DNA of 64,000 bases from Vicinamibacteria bacterium (GTDB lineage Bacteria > Acidobacteriota > Vicinamibacteria > Fen-336). The notes beneath the pieces are model-generated. The model searched no databases, had not been told where the DNA came from, and was given only the letters and a program-made list of their open reading frames with translations. Below, piece after piece: positions 26,728 through 35,767 of this stretch. The position numbers and the translations under genes were made by a program. The DNA lies in NCBI GenBank assembly GCA_035570235.1, contig DATMML010000073.1, positions 42,840 through 106,839 of the forward strand. Reading direction: 5' to 3'. Each line of letters starts with the position of its first letter. Position 1 is the first letter of the stretch.

Positions 26728-27861
26728 TCAAACGCGGCGCGCCGCGTCCCCCCTTTCGGAGCCGGGCGGGACCGTACCCACCCGCCGCGCTCCGGCGTCT
26801 TCATCATCATCTTCACGATCCCGCCGCGCGGGGGGCCCGTCCCCGGGTTTCTCCTCCGTCAACTGCGCCACCCGTCCGAAGGTGAGGCCCTCCCGGCCCA
26901 AGAGCAGCAAGCCCAAGACCAGCACGGGCAGGTTGCTGAGGGCGTGGGCGGCGGTGCCCGCGGCGGCGGCCGTGTCCTTGTCGACGCCGAAGGCCTGGTT
27001 CATGGCCAGCAAGTAGAACACGTGGAACCCCCCCACCATGCCGGGGGTGGGGATGGCCACCCCCACGGTGAGAAAGGCGATGAGGAGGAAAGTCGAGTGG
27101 AAAGGAAGGGTCAGGCCGAAGGCCGCGTTGTTCCAGTAGAAACCGAGCGCGATCACTAGCCAGATCAGGAACGATTGCGCCTGTATGGCCAGCAAATGGG
27201 GGGCCGGGGCCTGGAGCACGGCCAGCCCTTCCCCGAAGGCGCGCAGGGCCTGGCTGAGCCAGGCCGCGAGCCAGCGCGGGAAGCGGAGGAGGAGCCGATC
27301 GATCACACCCATGGCCCGGTCGGCATGGAGATGGAAGGCCAGGAGCAGGCCGACGAGGGTGAGTGCCCCCACCCCGGTCAGGATGCCGGCCATCTTCAGG
27401 AAGCCGAGCAGGGGTCCCCGAGTCTGGGCCTCGGGTACGGGAAGGACGTACAAGTAGAGGACGAAAAGGCACAAGACCGTGATGAGGTCCACCAGACGCT
27501 CGAGGATGATGGTGGCAAAGGCGGCGGAGGTCGCGATCCCGTGACGCCGGGCCACGAGGTAGGGCCGCACGATCTCTCCTGCCCGGGGGACGAGTTGGCC
27601 CGACATGAAGCCAACCATGGTGGCGGAGAAGAGGCGCGGAAAGGGTACGCGAGCGAGGGGGGAGAGCAGGTAGCCCCAGCGCCAGGCTCGGGCCAGGTAG
27701 GTGAAGACGGTGGCGAGCACGACGCCCGCCAGGTAGGTGGGGTTGGCTCCCCGCAGCGCGCGCAGAAGACCTGTCCAGTCCACCCCGCGGAAGAAAACAA
27801 AGAGCAAAGCGACGGCCACAAGGCCGCCCGCGGCCAGCCGCCAGCGCTGTCCCGAGCTCAA
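26728..27861 (-). CDS. Flippase-like / lysylphosphatidylglycerol synthase-type membrane protein
   Basis: The 377-residue polytopic protein has about eight membrane segments and the UPF0104/lysylphosphatidylglycerol-synthase transmembrane pattern: RAWRWGYLL, PRAGEIVRPYLVARRHG, ERLVDLITVL and IPTPGMVGGFHVFY. Such domains act as lipid flippases or acceptors in other bacteria; no catalytic synthetase domain is attached. The C-terminus is a charged, disordered tail. It precedes nrdR by 4 bases, which probably reflects transcriptional linkage only. Confidence 0.88.
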   Translation of the reverse strand: MSSGQRWRLAAGGLVAVALLFVFFRGVDWTGLLRALRGANPTYLAGVVLATVFTYLARAWRWGYLLSPLARVPFPRLFSATMVGFMSGQLVPRAGEIVRPYLVARRHGIATSAAFATIILERLVDLITVLCLFVLYLYVLPVPEAQTRGPLLGFLKMAGILTGVGALTLVGLLLAFHLHADRAMGVIDRLLLRFPRWLAAWLSQALRAFGEGLAVLQAPAPHLLAIQAQSFLIWLVIALGFYWNNAAFGLTLPFHSTFLLIAFLTVGVAIPTPGMVGGFHVFYLLAMNQAFGVDKDTAAAAGTAAHALSNLPVLVLGLLLLGREGLTFGRVAQLTEEKPGDGPPARRDREDDDEDAGARRVGTVPPGSERGDAARRV

Positions 27862-27893
27862 GAGCTTCTCACAAAGCCTTTTTCTTCATAGAC

Positions 27894-27922
27894 TTGATAG
27901 CGGATCGGGACTTTACTACACT
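27894..27922 (+). promoter_or_regulatory. Promoter for the ECF sigma operon
   Basis: TTGATA (27894-27899) and TACACT (27917-27922) are 17 bases apart, a housekeeping-type promoter. The predicted start near 27929 leaves a leader of about 136 bases before the TTG at 28065. The rest of 27862-28064 is the divergent intergenic region; I see no convincing ECF-type GGAAC promoter there. Confidence 0.5.
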
Positions 27923-28064
27923 GCCGGACGGAGCGTCAAACTCAGGGAGATCGCTCGGGGCCCGGTCGGGAAGGGTTCTCGCCCGCTCCTTTTTCGAACC
28001 CCGAAACCGCCCGTTTCGTTCCCTTCTGTTGGCAGGGGTAGGATCCTGGAGACACCGGCGACCG

Positions 28065-28643
28065 TTGACTGAGAGCGACCACGATCTCCTACCCGCGTGC
28101 CGGCGGGGTGATCAGGCGGCCTGGCGGGAACTCGTGGCCCGCCACACCCGCAAGGTCTTCGGACTGGCCTACCGCTTCACGGGGCGCGTGGACGAGGCGG
28201 AGGACCTGACCCAGGAGGTGTTCATCAAGGTGTATCGGACCCTCGACCGCTACCACATGGGCGACGGCTCTTTCTCGGCCTGGCTCATGGCCGTGGCGCG
28301 TAACCAGGCCATCGATCACTATCGCCGGGGACGACAGGAGCACCGGCACCGGGTCGAGCAAGACCCCGCATCTCTGGAGGCCGTGGCTTCCCGGGAGGAG
28401 GGGCCCCTCCGCATCCTGGAGCGGGACGAGCGGGTGAAGTTCGTGCACCGGGGGCTGCGGGCCCTCCCCCCGGAATTGAGGGAGCCCCTCATCCTCTGCG
28501 ATCTGCAGGGGCTGCCCTACGAGGAGATCGCGGAGACCCTGGAGATCCCGCTCGGCACCGTGAAGAGCCGCATCAACCGGGGGCGTCTTGAGCTCGCCAA
28601 GCGTCTCCTGGGGCGCGGCAGCGAGTACCGAGAACATGCGTGA
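28065..28643 (+). CDS. ECF-family RNA polymerase sigma factor
   Basis: Region 2 (FGLAYRFTGRVDEAEDLTQE and VFIKVYRTLDRY) and region 4 (LPPELREPLILCDLQGLPYE, IPLGTVKSRINRGR) are clear; length is 192 residues. I chose the TTG at 28065 (MTESDHDLLPACRRGD...), because a longer in-frame start at 27894 coincides with the promoter -35 box. It is coupled to a zf-HC2 anti-sigma gene at its 3' end, so it is probably held inactive until an envelope signal arrives. Its targets cannot be told from here. Confidence 0.93.
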   Translation: MTESDHDLLPACRRGDQAAWRELVARHTRKVFGLAYRFTGRVDEAEDLTQEVFIKVYRTLDRYHMGDGSFSAWLMAVARNQAIDHYRRGRQEHRHRVEQDPASLEAVASREEGPLRILERDERVKFVHRGLRALPPELREPLILCDLQGLPYEEIAETLEIPLGTVKSRINRGRLELAKRLLGRGSEYREHA

Positions 28644-28651
28644 GGAATAGT

Positions 28652-29293
28652 ATGGACTGCCGCCGAGCGGAGGAGCTTCTTTCCGACCACTACGAGGGAA
28701 CCTTGGATCCCCTGCGGCGGGCGGACCTCGACGCCCACCTGAGCGGCTGCGCGGACTGCCGCGCCCTCCGCGCCGCCCTCGGGGACGTGGTTGAGGCCTT
28801 GCGCACCTTCCCCGTCCTGGAGCCGCCGGCGCGGCTGGCGGAGCGGGTCGCCGCCGCGGCCCTGGCCCCGCGCGTCGCCGCCCCTTCCCCTTTCGCCCCG
28901 CGCGGGGTGCGCATCCCCGCCTGGTTGCCCGCGGCGGCGGCCGGCCTGGCTCTCGTCACCACGGGAGCGGCGCTGCTCGCCACGGGGCCCGAGGGGCCTA
29001 CCCGCGCCGCCACCCGTCTCCTGGACCGCACGGTGAACGCGGGTGTCTACCTCATCGAGCGGAAGGACCGCCTGGTGGAGGACGTCCGCATCCTGCGCGT
29101 TCTGATCGGAACCGCCTTCGAAGGACGACTGGACAAGATGAACGATCGCGTAGATGACTACCGGCGTCTGCTGGAACGTCGCCGCAACGCGGAAGAGGAT
29201 CAGAAGAAGAGCCGGGGCAGTGCCGCCACCGGGTCCTCGATCCTCACCGCCCGCCTCCGGACTTTTCGAACGGGGGCGGGCCTCGGCTCGTAG
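28652..29293 (+). CDS. Zinc-finger anti-sigma factor (zf-HC2)
   Basis: The 213-residue protein begins with a ZAS-type zinc finger (C3, H29, C33, C36 in HLSGCADC), which binds ECF sigma factors, and then has a single transmembrane segment (about 93-115) and an extracytoplasmic C-terminal part rich in charged helices (KDRLVEDVRILRVLIG, MNDRVDDYRRLLERRR). I chose the ATG at 28652 with GAGGA upstream; a GTG at 28640 would overlap the sigma stop. It is the likely sensor of the ECF system. The two following genes encode membrane proteins that may be part of it. Confidence 0.9.
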   Translation: MDCRRAEELLSDHYEGTLDPLRRADLDAHLSGCADCRALRAALGDVVEALRTFPVLEPPARLAERVAAAALAPRVAAPSPFAPRGVRIPAWLPAAAAGLALVTTGAALLATGPEGPTRAATRLLDRTVNAGVYLIERKDRLVEDVRILRVLIGTAFEGRLDKMNDRVDDYRRLLERRRNAEEDQKKSRGSAATGSSILTARLRTFRTGAGLGS

Positions 29294-29363
29294 ACGCCTT
29301 TGAACAAGGACGGCCACAGGGGGGGCGCGACGCGGTTCCCCGGCCGACATTAAGGAGCACTCG

Positions 29364-29906
29364 ATGAGCAGTGACCTCACCGATCCGAAGTACGCCTCCC
29401 CGCCCGGCGCCCCCGCGACGCCCCTGCCCTCCCCCGTTCCGTACGCGAGGCCACCCAAAAGCCCCGGCTTGGCCCTCTTCCTCTCCCTCTTCCCTGGCCT
29501 CGGCCAGATCTACAACGGCCAGCCCGCCAAGGCCGTCGCCTTCTTCTTCGCCTGGGTGGGGAGCATCTACGGGACCGCCGCCGTCAACCCGTTCCCGTTC
29601 GCGTTCCTGATCCCTTTCGTCTACCTCTACAACCTGGTCGACGCATTCCGTACCGCGACCCTCATTAACGACCGGCACGCCGGGGGCACAACCGAGGTCG
29701 AAGAGACGGGCCGGGAGTCCCCGGCTTGGGGCGCCTCACTGGTGCTAGGCGGCCTCCTGCTCCTGGCCAACAACCTGGGCTGGCTGGACCTCATCTCGCT
29801 CCAGCGGTTCTGGCCGCTCCTCCTGATCGCGGCCGGTGTTCTCTTCATCTACGCGTCGATCCGAAAAGGCAAAGAAGGAGAAGGAAGCAGTGGCGGGCGG
29901 CTTTAG
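29364..29906 (+). CDS. TM2/DUF5668-like membrane protein
   Basis: The 180-residue protein has a Pro-rich N-terminus, then a hydrophobic part with the GQIYNGQ motif typical of TM2-type proteins (about residues 36-100), and a second part (about 122-165) resembling the DUF5668/LiaF transmembrane pattern (GGLLLLANNLGWLDLISLQR and LLLIAAGVLFIY). About five membrane segments. An AGGAG site 7 bases before the ATG supports the start. Function unknown; its C-terminal half is related in pattern to the next small gene. Confidence 0.75.
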   Translation: MSSDLTDPKYASPPGAPATPLPSPVPYARPPKSPGLALFLSLFPGLGQIYNGQPAKAVAFFFAWVGSIYGTAAVNPFPFAFLIPFVYLYNLVDAFRTATLINDRHAGGTTEVEETGRESPAWGASLVLGGLLLLANNLGWLDLISLQRFWPLLLIAAGVLFIYASIRKGKEGEGSSGGRL

Positions 29907-30084
29907 GGCCGAAGGGCTGGTCCTCGGCCTCCTTCTCGTGGCGGTGGGCGTTCTCTGGACGCTCTCCAACCTGGGCCGGATCGAGCTTCTGACTACCCTC
30001 CGCACCTGGTGGCCGCTCGCCCTCGTGGTGTGGGGCGTGGTGGAGCTGGTCGCGATGGCGGTCCGGGGAAAGGGGGCGGAGTGA
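29890..30084 (+). CDS. Small DUF5668/LiaF-like membrane protein
   Basis: This 64-residue protein starts with GTG at 29890, overlapping the end of the preceding gene by 17 bases in another frame. It is almost entirely two membrane segments (LVLGLLLVAVGVLWTLSNLG and WPLALVVWGVVELVAMAV) in the LiaF-like pattern, with a Leu-Thr rich turn. Its stop overlaps the next gene's GTG. Short length and position suggest it anchors the DUF4097 protein encoded next, an inference only. Confidence 0.75.
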   Translation: MAGGFRAEGLVLGLLLVAVGVLWTLSNLGRIELLTTLRTWWPLALVVWGVVELVAMAVRGKGAE

Positions 30085-31469
30085 GCGCGCGCAAGATCGG
30101 CCTTCTGGCCCTCATCCTGGGCCTGGGGGCCGCGTTCGAGACCACCTACACCCTACGCCGCCACATCGACATCGGCCCCGCCGGCTGCCGCGTCCTCGGG
30201 GGCAAGTTCTACGGCAAGTCCTTCCGCTTCGAGGAGCCGAGCCACCACGAGACCCCAGCGGGGACGCGGGTCGAAGTGGTCAACGCCTTCGGCGCGGTGC
30301 GCCTAAGAGCGGGGACTCCGGGTAGAGTCGAAGTCGTGCTCACGAAGACCGTCTACCTCGAGAGCGAAGAGCGCGCCCGCGCGTTTGCGGCCCGCATTGT
30401 CCTGAGGGCGGAGCGGGAGGGTCCCGTCCTCCGGCTCTTCACCAACCGCAACGAGCTGGAGCGACGCGACGACGTGGGCTTCGAGACTAGCTTCGACATC
30501 GAGGTGCCGCCAGACACCCCGGTGGGCGTGCGCAATGAGCACGGGGGAGTGGTTGTCCGGGAGGTGGCCCGGGCGGAGGTGGAAAGTTCCTTCGATACCC
30601 TCGAGGTGGCGCAAATCGCGGGACCCGTCAGTCTCAAGAACCGCCACGGGGACGTGCACGTCTCCGGGGTAAAGGGGACCCTCGACCTCAACGCCCGCTT
30701 CGGGGACGTGGAGTTGGAGGACGTCGAGGGCCGGGTGACCCTGGACCTCCAGCACGGGAAAGCCTCCGGGTCGCGGCTGGGCGGCCTCCACGCCACCGTG
30801 GCCCACGGCGATCTGTCGGTGGAAGGGGTTGGCGGCGACCTCGAGGTCAAAGGCGAGCACACGGGGGTCACGGTCTCGGACGTGAGCGGCGGGGCATCGG
30901 TGCAGACCTCGTTTGAGGGAGTCACCCTCACCCACGTGGGGGGCGATGCTCGCGTCAGGGCCGAGCATGGCAGGGTGAAGGCGACCGGGGTCAAAGGAGC
31001 GCTCTGGGCGCAAGCGAGCTTCGGGGGCGTCGAGCTCGTGGATATTGGCGGCCCGGCCGAGGTCACGGTCGAGCACGGCGGTCTACAAGGTCGAGATCTC
31101 CAGAAGGGGGCGCGCGTCAAGGCCTCCGGCGACGACGTCGACCTCGAGGGCTTCCGGGGGCCGCTGGCCGTCGAGGCGGACCGGGCCAGCGTGCACCTCA
31201 TCCCCCAGGGTCCCCTCGTCGATCCCATCTCCGCCAGCACGCGGCATGGCGGCATCCACTTGGAGGTCCCCGCGGGCAGCCGCTTCGATCTGGAGGCCCG
31301 TACCCACCGCGGAGAAATCCAGGTGGACGTGCCCGGGTTCACCACGACCCACGCCGCGGCCGGGAGCCTGACGGGAAGGCTGGCGGGGGGCGGCAGCACG
31401 GTCCGGCTCGCGGCCGAGGGCGGGGACCTGAGCCTGACCGCGCGGGTCAGCGCCGCCCAGGGTCCCTGA
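30081..31469 (+). CDS. DUF4097 beta-repeat protein
   Basis: The 462-residue protein begins with a signal-type hydrophobic segment (KIGLLALILGLGAAFETTYT) and then a DUF4097 (toastrack) beta-repeat region. Four tandem units of about 35 residues are visible (30687-31110 in the DNA), each with a core such as FGDVELEDV or FEGVTLTHV and a second core such as EHTGVTVSDV or EHGRVKATGV. A right-handed beta-helix or toastrack fold is likely. The GTG at 30081 overlaps the previous stop (GTGA). Probably extracytoplasmic. Confidence 0.82.
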   Translation: MSARKIGLLALILGLGAAFETTYTLRRHIDIGPAGCRVLGGKFYGKSFRFEEPSHHETPAGTRVEVVNAFGAVRLRAGTPGRVEVVLTKTVYLESEERARAFAARIVLRAEREGPVLRLFTNRNELERRDDVGFETSFDIEVPPDTPVGVRNEHGGVVVREVARAEVESSFDTLEVAQIAGPVSLKNRHGDVHVSGVKGTLDLNARFGDVELEDVEGRVTLDLQHGKASGSRLGGLHATVAHGDLSVEGVGGDLEVKGEHTGVTVSDVSGGASVQTSFEGVTLTHVGGDARVRAEHGRVKATGVKGALWAQASFGGVELVDIGGPAEVTVEHGGLQGRDLQKGARVKASGDDVDLEGFRGPLAVEADRASVHLIPQGPLVDPISASTRHGGIHLEVPAGSRFDLEARTHRGEIQVDVPGFTTTHAAAGSLTGRLAGGGSTVRLAAEGGDLSLTARVSAAQGP

Positions 31470-31519
31470 CCGCGAACCGGCGACGAAAATTGGCCCGCCG
31501 TCGCACCGCGCTTTCTTTC

Positions 31520-31549
31520 TTGCGTCGCGGTCGCCCCTTCCGGTAGACT
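31520..31549 (+). promoter_or_regulatory. Weak candidate promoter for purC
   Basis: TTGCGT (31520-31525) and TAGACT (31544-31549) are 18 bases apart in the 133-base gap before purC. The match is weak and the purC start lies about 55 bases further on. Confidence 0.3.
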
Positions 31550-31602
31550 CCCGGGTCTCCGCAAGACCACACCCTCGTGGGACTGTAGCGGGGGGCATCC
31601 GC

Positions 31603-32526
31603 GTGGCAGCCAACCTCCCTCTCAAACTCGGCGACACCCCGCTGCTCGAAACCCGGATTCCGTCCCTCCCCTTGTGGCGACGCGGGAAGGTCCGCGATGT
31701 CTACGATCTCGGGGACCGTCTCCTGATGGTGGCCACCGACCGCTTGAGCGCCTTCGACGTCGTCCTCCCCACCGGTATTCCCGGCAAGGGCGTGGTGCTG
31801 ACCCAGCTCTCGCTCTTCTGGTTTCGTCTCCTTGGGGACGTGGTCGGGCACCACGTGCTCACGGCGGAGGTTGAGGGCTACGGCGCGGAGCTCGCCCCCT
31901 ACCGCCAGCAGCTCGAGGGGCGGTCCATGCTGGTGCTGAAGACCGAGCCCTTGCCCGTGGAGTGTGTCGTCCGAGGCTACCTCACGGGCTCGGGTTGGAA
32001 GGACTATCGATCCACGGGCGCGGTCTGCGGAATACCTTTGCCCGCCGGCCTCAAAGAGTCGGAGCGGCTGGATCCGCCCATCTTCACCCCCGCCACCAAG
32101 GCCCAGACCGGACACGACGAGAACATCTCGTTTGCGGTCATGGAGAGCATCGTCGGTGCGGCACGGGCGCGGGAGGCGCGGGAGGCGAGCCTCGCCCTCT
32201 ACCGGCGAGCGTGCGTGCACGCCGAGGCGCGGGGCATCTTGCTGGCCGACACCAAGTTCGAGTTCGGCCTGCGCGACGGGGCCCTGGTCTGGATCGACGA
32301 GGCCCTGACGCCCGACTCCTCGCGCTTCTGGCCCAAGGCCGGCTACACGCCGGGTCGATCCCAGCCCAGCTTCGACAAGCAGTTCGTGCGCGACTATCTC
32401 GACGCGGCGGGCTGGGACAAGACACCGCCGGGACCTGAGCTACCACCGCAAGTGGTGGCGCGCACTCGCGACACCTACCTGGAGGCTTGGCAGCGACTGA
32501 CTCGCCCCGAGGAGAGTCTGCGGTGA
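31603..32526 (+). CDS. purC: SAICAR synthetase (phosphoribosylaminoimidazole-succinocarboxamide synthase)
   Basis: PurC joins CAIR and aspartate with ATP to make SAICAR, step 8 of purine synthesis. The signatures GKVRDVYDLGDRLLMVATDR, VECVVRGYLTGSGWKDY, KTGHDENIS and DTKFEFGL are present, and 307 residues is normal for the eukaryote-like long form. The GTG at 31603 has a GGGGGG run 8 bases upstream. Other pur genes are not in the window. Confidence 0.96.
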   Translation: MAANLPLKLGDTPLLETRIPSLPLWRRGKVRDVYDLGDRLLMVATDRLSAFDVVLPTGIPGKGVVLTQLSLFWFRLLGDVVGHHVLTAEVEGYGAELAPYRQQLEGRSMLVLKTEPLPVECVVRGYLTGSGWKDYRSTGAVCGIPLPAGLKESERLDPPIFTPATKAQTGHDENISFAVMESIVGAARAREAREASLALYRRACVHAEARGILLADTKFEFGLRDGALVWIDEALTPDSSRFWPKAGYTPGRSQPSFDKQFVRDYLDAAGWDKTPPGPELPPQVVARTRDTYLEAWQRLTRPEESLR

Positions 32527-32644
32527 TGAAGGTCACGGCGCCTCCGGTGAAGCGGGGGCATCTTCGGGGTCTTCCGCAGCTTGGCTGCGATCGATGGTCC
32601 TCGGGCCCGAGGTTTCGGGGCCGAGAAAGAAGGAGCAGTATCCG

Positions 32645-32845
32645 GTGAAGCAGCTATTGGAATCACTTGTCTCGGAAATGATCGATAAAGGTATTCTGTT
32701 CGTTGACGCGCGCCGGGAATTCGAGAAGAGATTCATCGCCCGGGTTCTTCAACGTCATCGGGGCAATCTCTCGCGGGCGGCCAAGGATCTGCGGATCCAC
32801 CGGAACACGCTGGGCAAGAAGATCGAGGAGTACAAGCTCCTCTAG
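32645..32845 (+). CDS. Stand-alone Fis-type helix-turn-helix protein
   Basis: The 66-residue protein is just a Fis/NtrC-type DNA-binding domain: REFEKRFIARVLQRHRGNLS then RAAKDLRIHRNTLGKKIEEY. The sequence is very like the C-terminal domain of the NtrX-like regulator at 21232-22629. I chose the GTG at 32645 because AGGAG lies about 9 bases upstream; an in-frame ATG at 32594 lacks one. It lies 135 bases before groES and might regulate it, but that is only suggested by position. Confidence 0.8.
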   Translation: MKQLLESLVSEMIDKGILFVDARREFEKRFIARVLQRHRGNLSRAAKDLRIHRNTLGKKIEEYKLL

Positions 32846-32875
32846 CTGAGCGCCCCGGGCCCCTCCCGGGGGCCC

Positions 32876-32942
32876 CTAGCACTCACCTTGACAGAGCGCC
32901 AGAGCGAGATCTATACTGGCGATCGTCGGGGGTGAGTGCCAA
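32876..32942. promoter_or_regulatory. Split CIRCE-like operator around groESL promoter
   Basis: The classical CIRCE operator bound by HrcA is TTAGCACTC-N9-GAGTGCTAA. Here the half sites CTAGCACTC (32876-32884) and GAGTGCCAA (32934-32942) are present but 49 bases apart, and the inner perfect arms GCACTCACC and GGTGAGTGC lie either side of the promoter. HrcA itself is not in the window. The arrangement is unusual; see findings. Confidence 0.6.
32888..32917 (+). promoter_or_regulatory. Sigma-70 promoter for groES-groEL
   Basis: TTGACA (32888-32893, perfect) and TATACT (32912-32917) are 18 bases apart, giving a start near 32924 and a leader of about 57 bases to the groES ATG, which has AGAGGAG upstream. 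The promoter is bracketed by CIRCE-like half sites. Confidence 0.75.
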
Positions 32943-32980
32943 TTCCTCCCCCCAAATAGTTCTAGAGAGGAGACATACGC

Positions 32981-33274
32981 ATGAACCTGAAAGTGCAACC
33001 GCTTCACGACCGACTGCTGGTGCGCCGTATTGAAGAGAAGGAGACGGTCAAGGGTGGGATCATCATTCCCGACACCGCCAAGGAGAAGCCGCAGGAGGGC
33101 GAGGTGCTCGCCGTCGGCAACGGAAAGATCCTGGAGAACGGCACCAAGATTGCCCTGGACGTGAAGGTCGGCGACAAGATTCTTTTCGGGAAGTACTCGG
33201 GCACGGACATCAAGATCGACGGGGAGGAAGTGCTCATCCTCCGGGAGGACGAGGTTCTGGCCCGCCTCGGGTAG
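32981..33274 (+). CDS. groES: Co-chaperonin GroES
   Basis: GroES caps the GroEL barrel during protein folding. The 97-residue protein begins [20 protein letters not shown] with the mobile-loop region [17 protein letters not shown] and the end DILILRED-like segment typical of the family. It is the first gene of the groES-groEL operon, under the promoter and CIRCE-like operator at 32876-32942. Confidence 0.98.
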   Translation: MNLKVQPLHDRLLVRRIEEKETVKGGIIIPDTAKEKPQEGEVLAVGNGKILENGTKIALDVKVGDKILFGKYSGTDIKIDGEEVLILREDEVLARLG

Positions 33275-33375
33275 CGGAGGGTCCCATCTCTTTCTTATCC
33301 CCGCGCGCCCGCGGAATTGAGTCCGGCTCAGGGTGCGTGGTTTGCGAGACCGGCGCCCTTGGGCGACGCGGTTAG

Positions 33376-35037
<1,662 letters not shown>

Positions 35038-35102
35038 GGGTCGCTAGTAAACAAACAAGCTGCGAAGGGAGGGCGTTACGCCCACCCCGGGCAGCGGACG
35101 CA

Positions 35103-35134
35103 GAGGGGGTGCGAAGCCGCACCCCCTCTTCTTT
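35103..35134 (+). terminator. Rho-independent terminator after groEL
   Basis: An 11-base perfect stem (GAGGGGGTGCG at 35103-35113 and CGCACCCCCTC at 35118-35128) with a 4-base loop is followed by TTCTTT. It ends the groESL transcript. Confidence 0.85.
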
Positions 35135-35199
35135 GGGGAGGAGGCGCCTCACCTCGCGCCGAAGGCCAAGGCCGCAGGAGAGCGCGGGCCGGCCGCCCC

Positions 35200-35733
35200 T
35201 CACTTCTTGTTCTCGCCCCCGTTTGCACCCTGGTAGTCCCGGATGAACTCGTCGCAATGCCGGCCCAGCGCCTCCAGCATCAGCTGGGGTCCACCCCTGC
35301 CCACGCTGCCCGCATGCCAGGTGGAGGCGTTGACGATGATCGCGGGTTTGCGGACCAGGGAGGCGGCCTGCCGGAGGTTCAAGGTGGTGCCGTAGACCTG
35401 GCCGCCCGGCTTCAAGGGCTCGACCTTTACGCCCACGTGCAAAGAGGGAAACCCGGGCGGGCTCAGCCGGCCCTTCGGGTCGTCGACCAACGGAATCCCT
35501 CCCTGCCGCAGGCGTCCCTCGACCGCGGCCCGGATGGTCTCGGCCGTGATGCCGGCTTTCTGGGCCTGAGCATCTGGAGGCTCCACCACCAACCGCACGC
35601 CGGTCAGACCGACGAGGGGGGCGCGTCGGGCCTCCTCCGGCGAAGGGCCTTGGGCCAGGGCCCCGCCCGCTAGGGCGAGCACTAGGACCAGGGGCAGGGC
35701 CCCCCCCCGACGTCGGTCCCCTGGAGCGCGCAT
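35200..35733 (-). CDS. Secreted protein of unknown function
   Basis: I do not recognise a named family. The 177-residue protein has a signal peptide (a hydrophobic LPLVLVLALAGGALAQ segment) and a mixed alpha-beta body with GVRLVVEPPDAQAQKAGIT, GIPLVDDPKGRLSP and a conserved-looking TTLNLRQAASLVRKPAIIV stretch, followed by STWHAGSVGRGG. I chose the ATG at 35733 with AAGGG upstream over a GTG at 35739. It is followed at 30 bases by the pseudokinase gene. Confidence 0.7.
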   Translation of the reverse strand: MRAPGDRRRGGALPLVLVLALAGGALAQGPSPEEARRAPLVGLTGVRLVVEPPDAQAQKAGITAETIRAAVEGRLRQGGIPLVDDPKGRLSPPGFPSLHVGVKVEPLKPGGQVYGTTLNLRQAASLVRKPAIIVNASTWHAGSVGRGGPQLMLEALGRHCDEFIRDYQGANGGENKK

Positions 35734-35767
35734 GCTCACCCTTTGCCGGCCCGGGAACCGATCCCGG

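Noticed and set aside
33355..33372. Small GC hairpin before groEL
   Set aside because: The stem is about 5 bp with a 2-base loop, too weak for a regulatory element.
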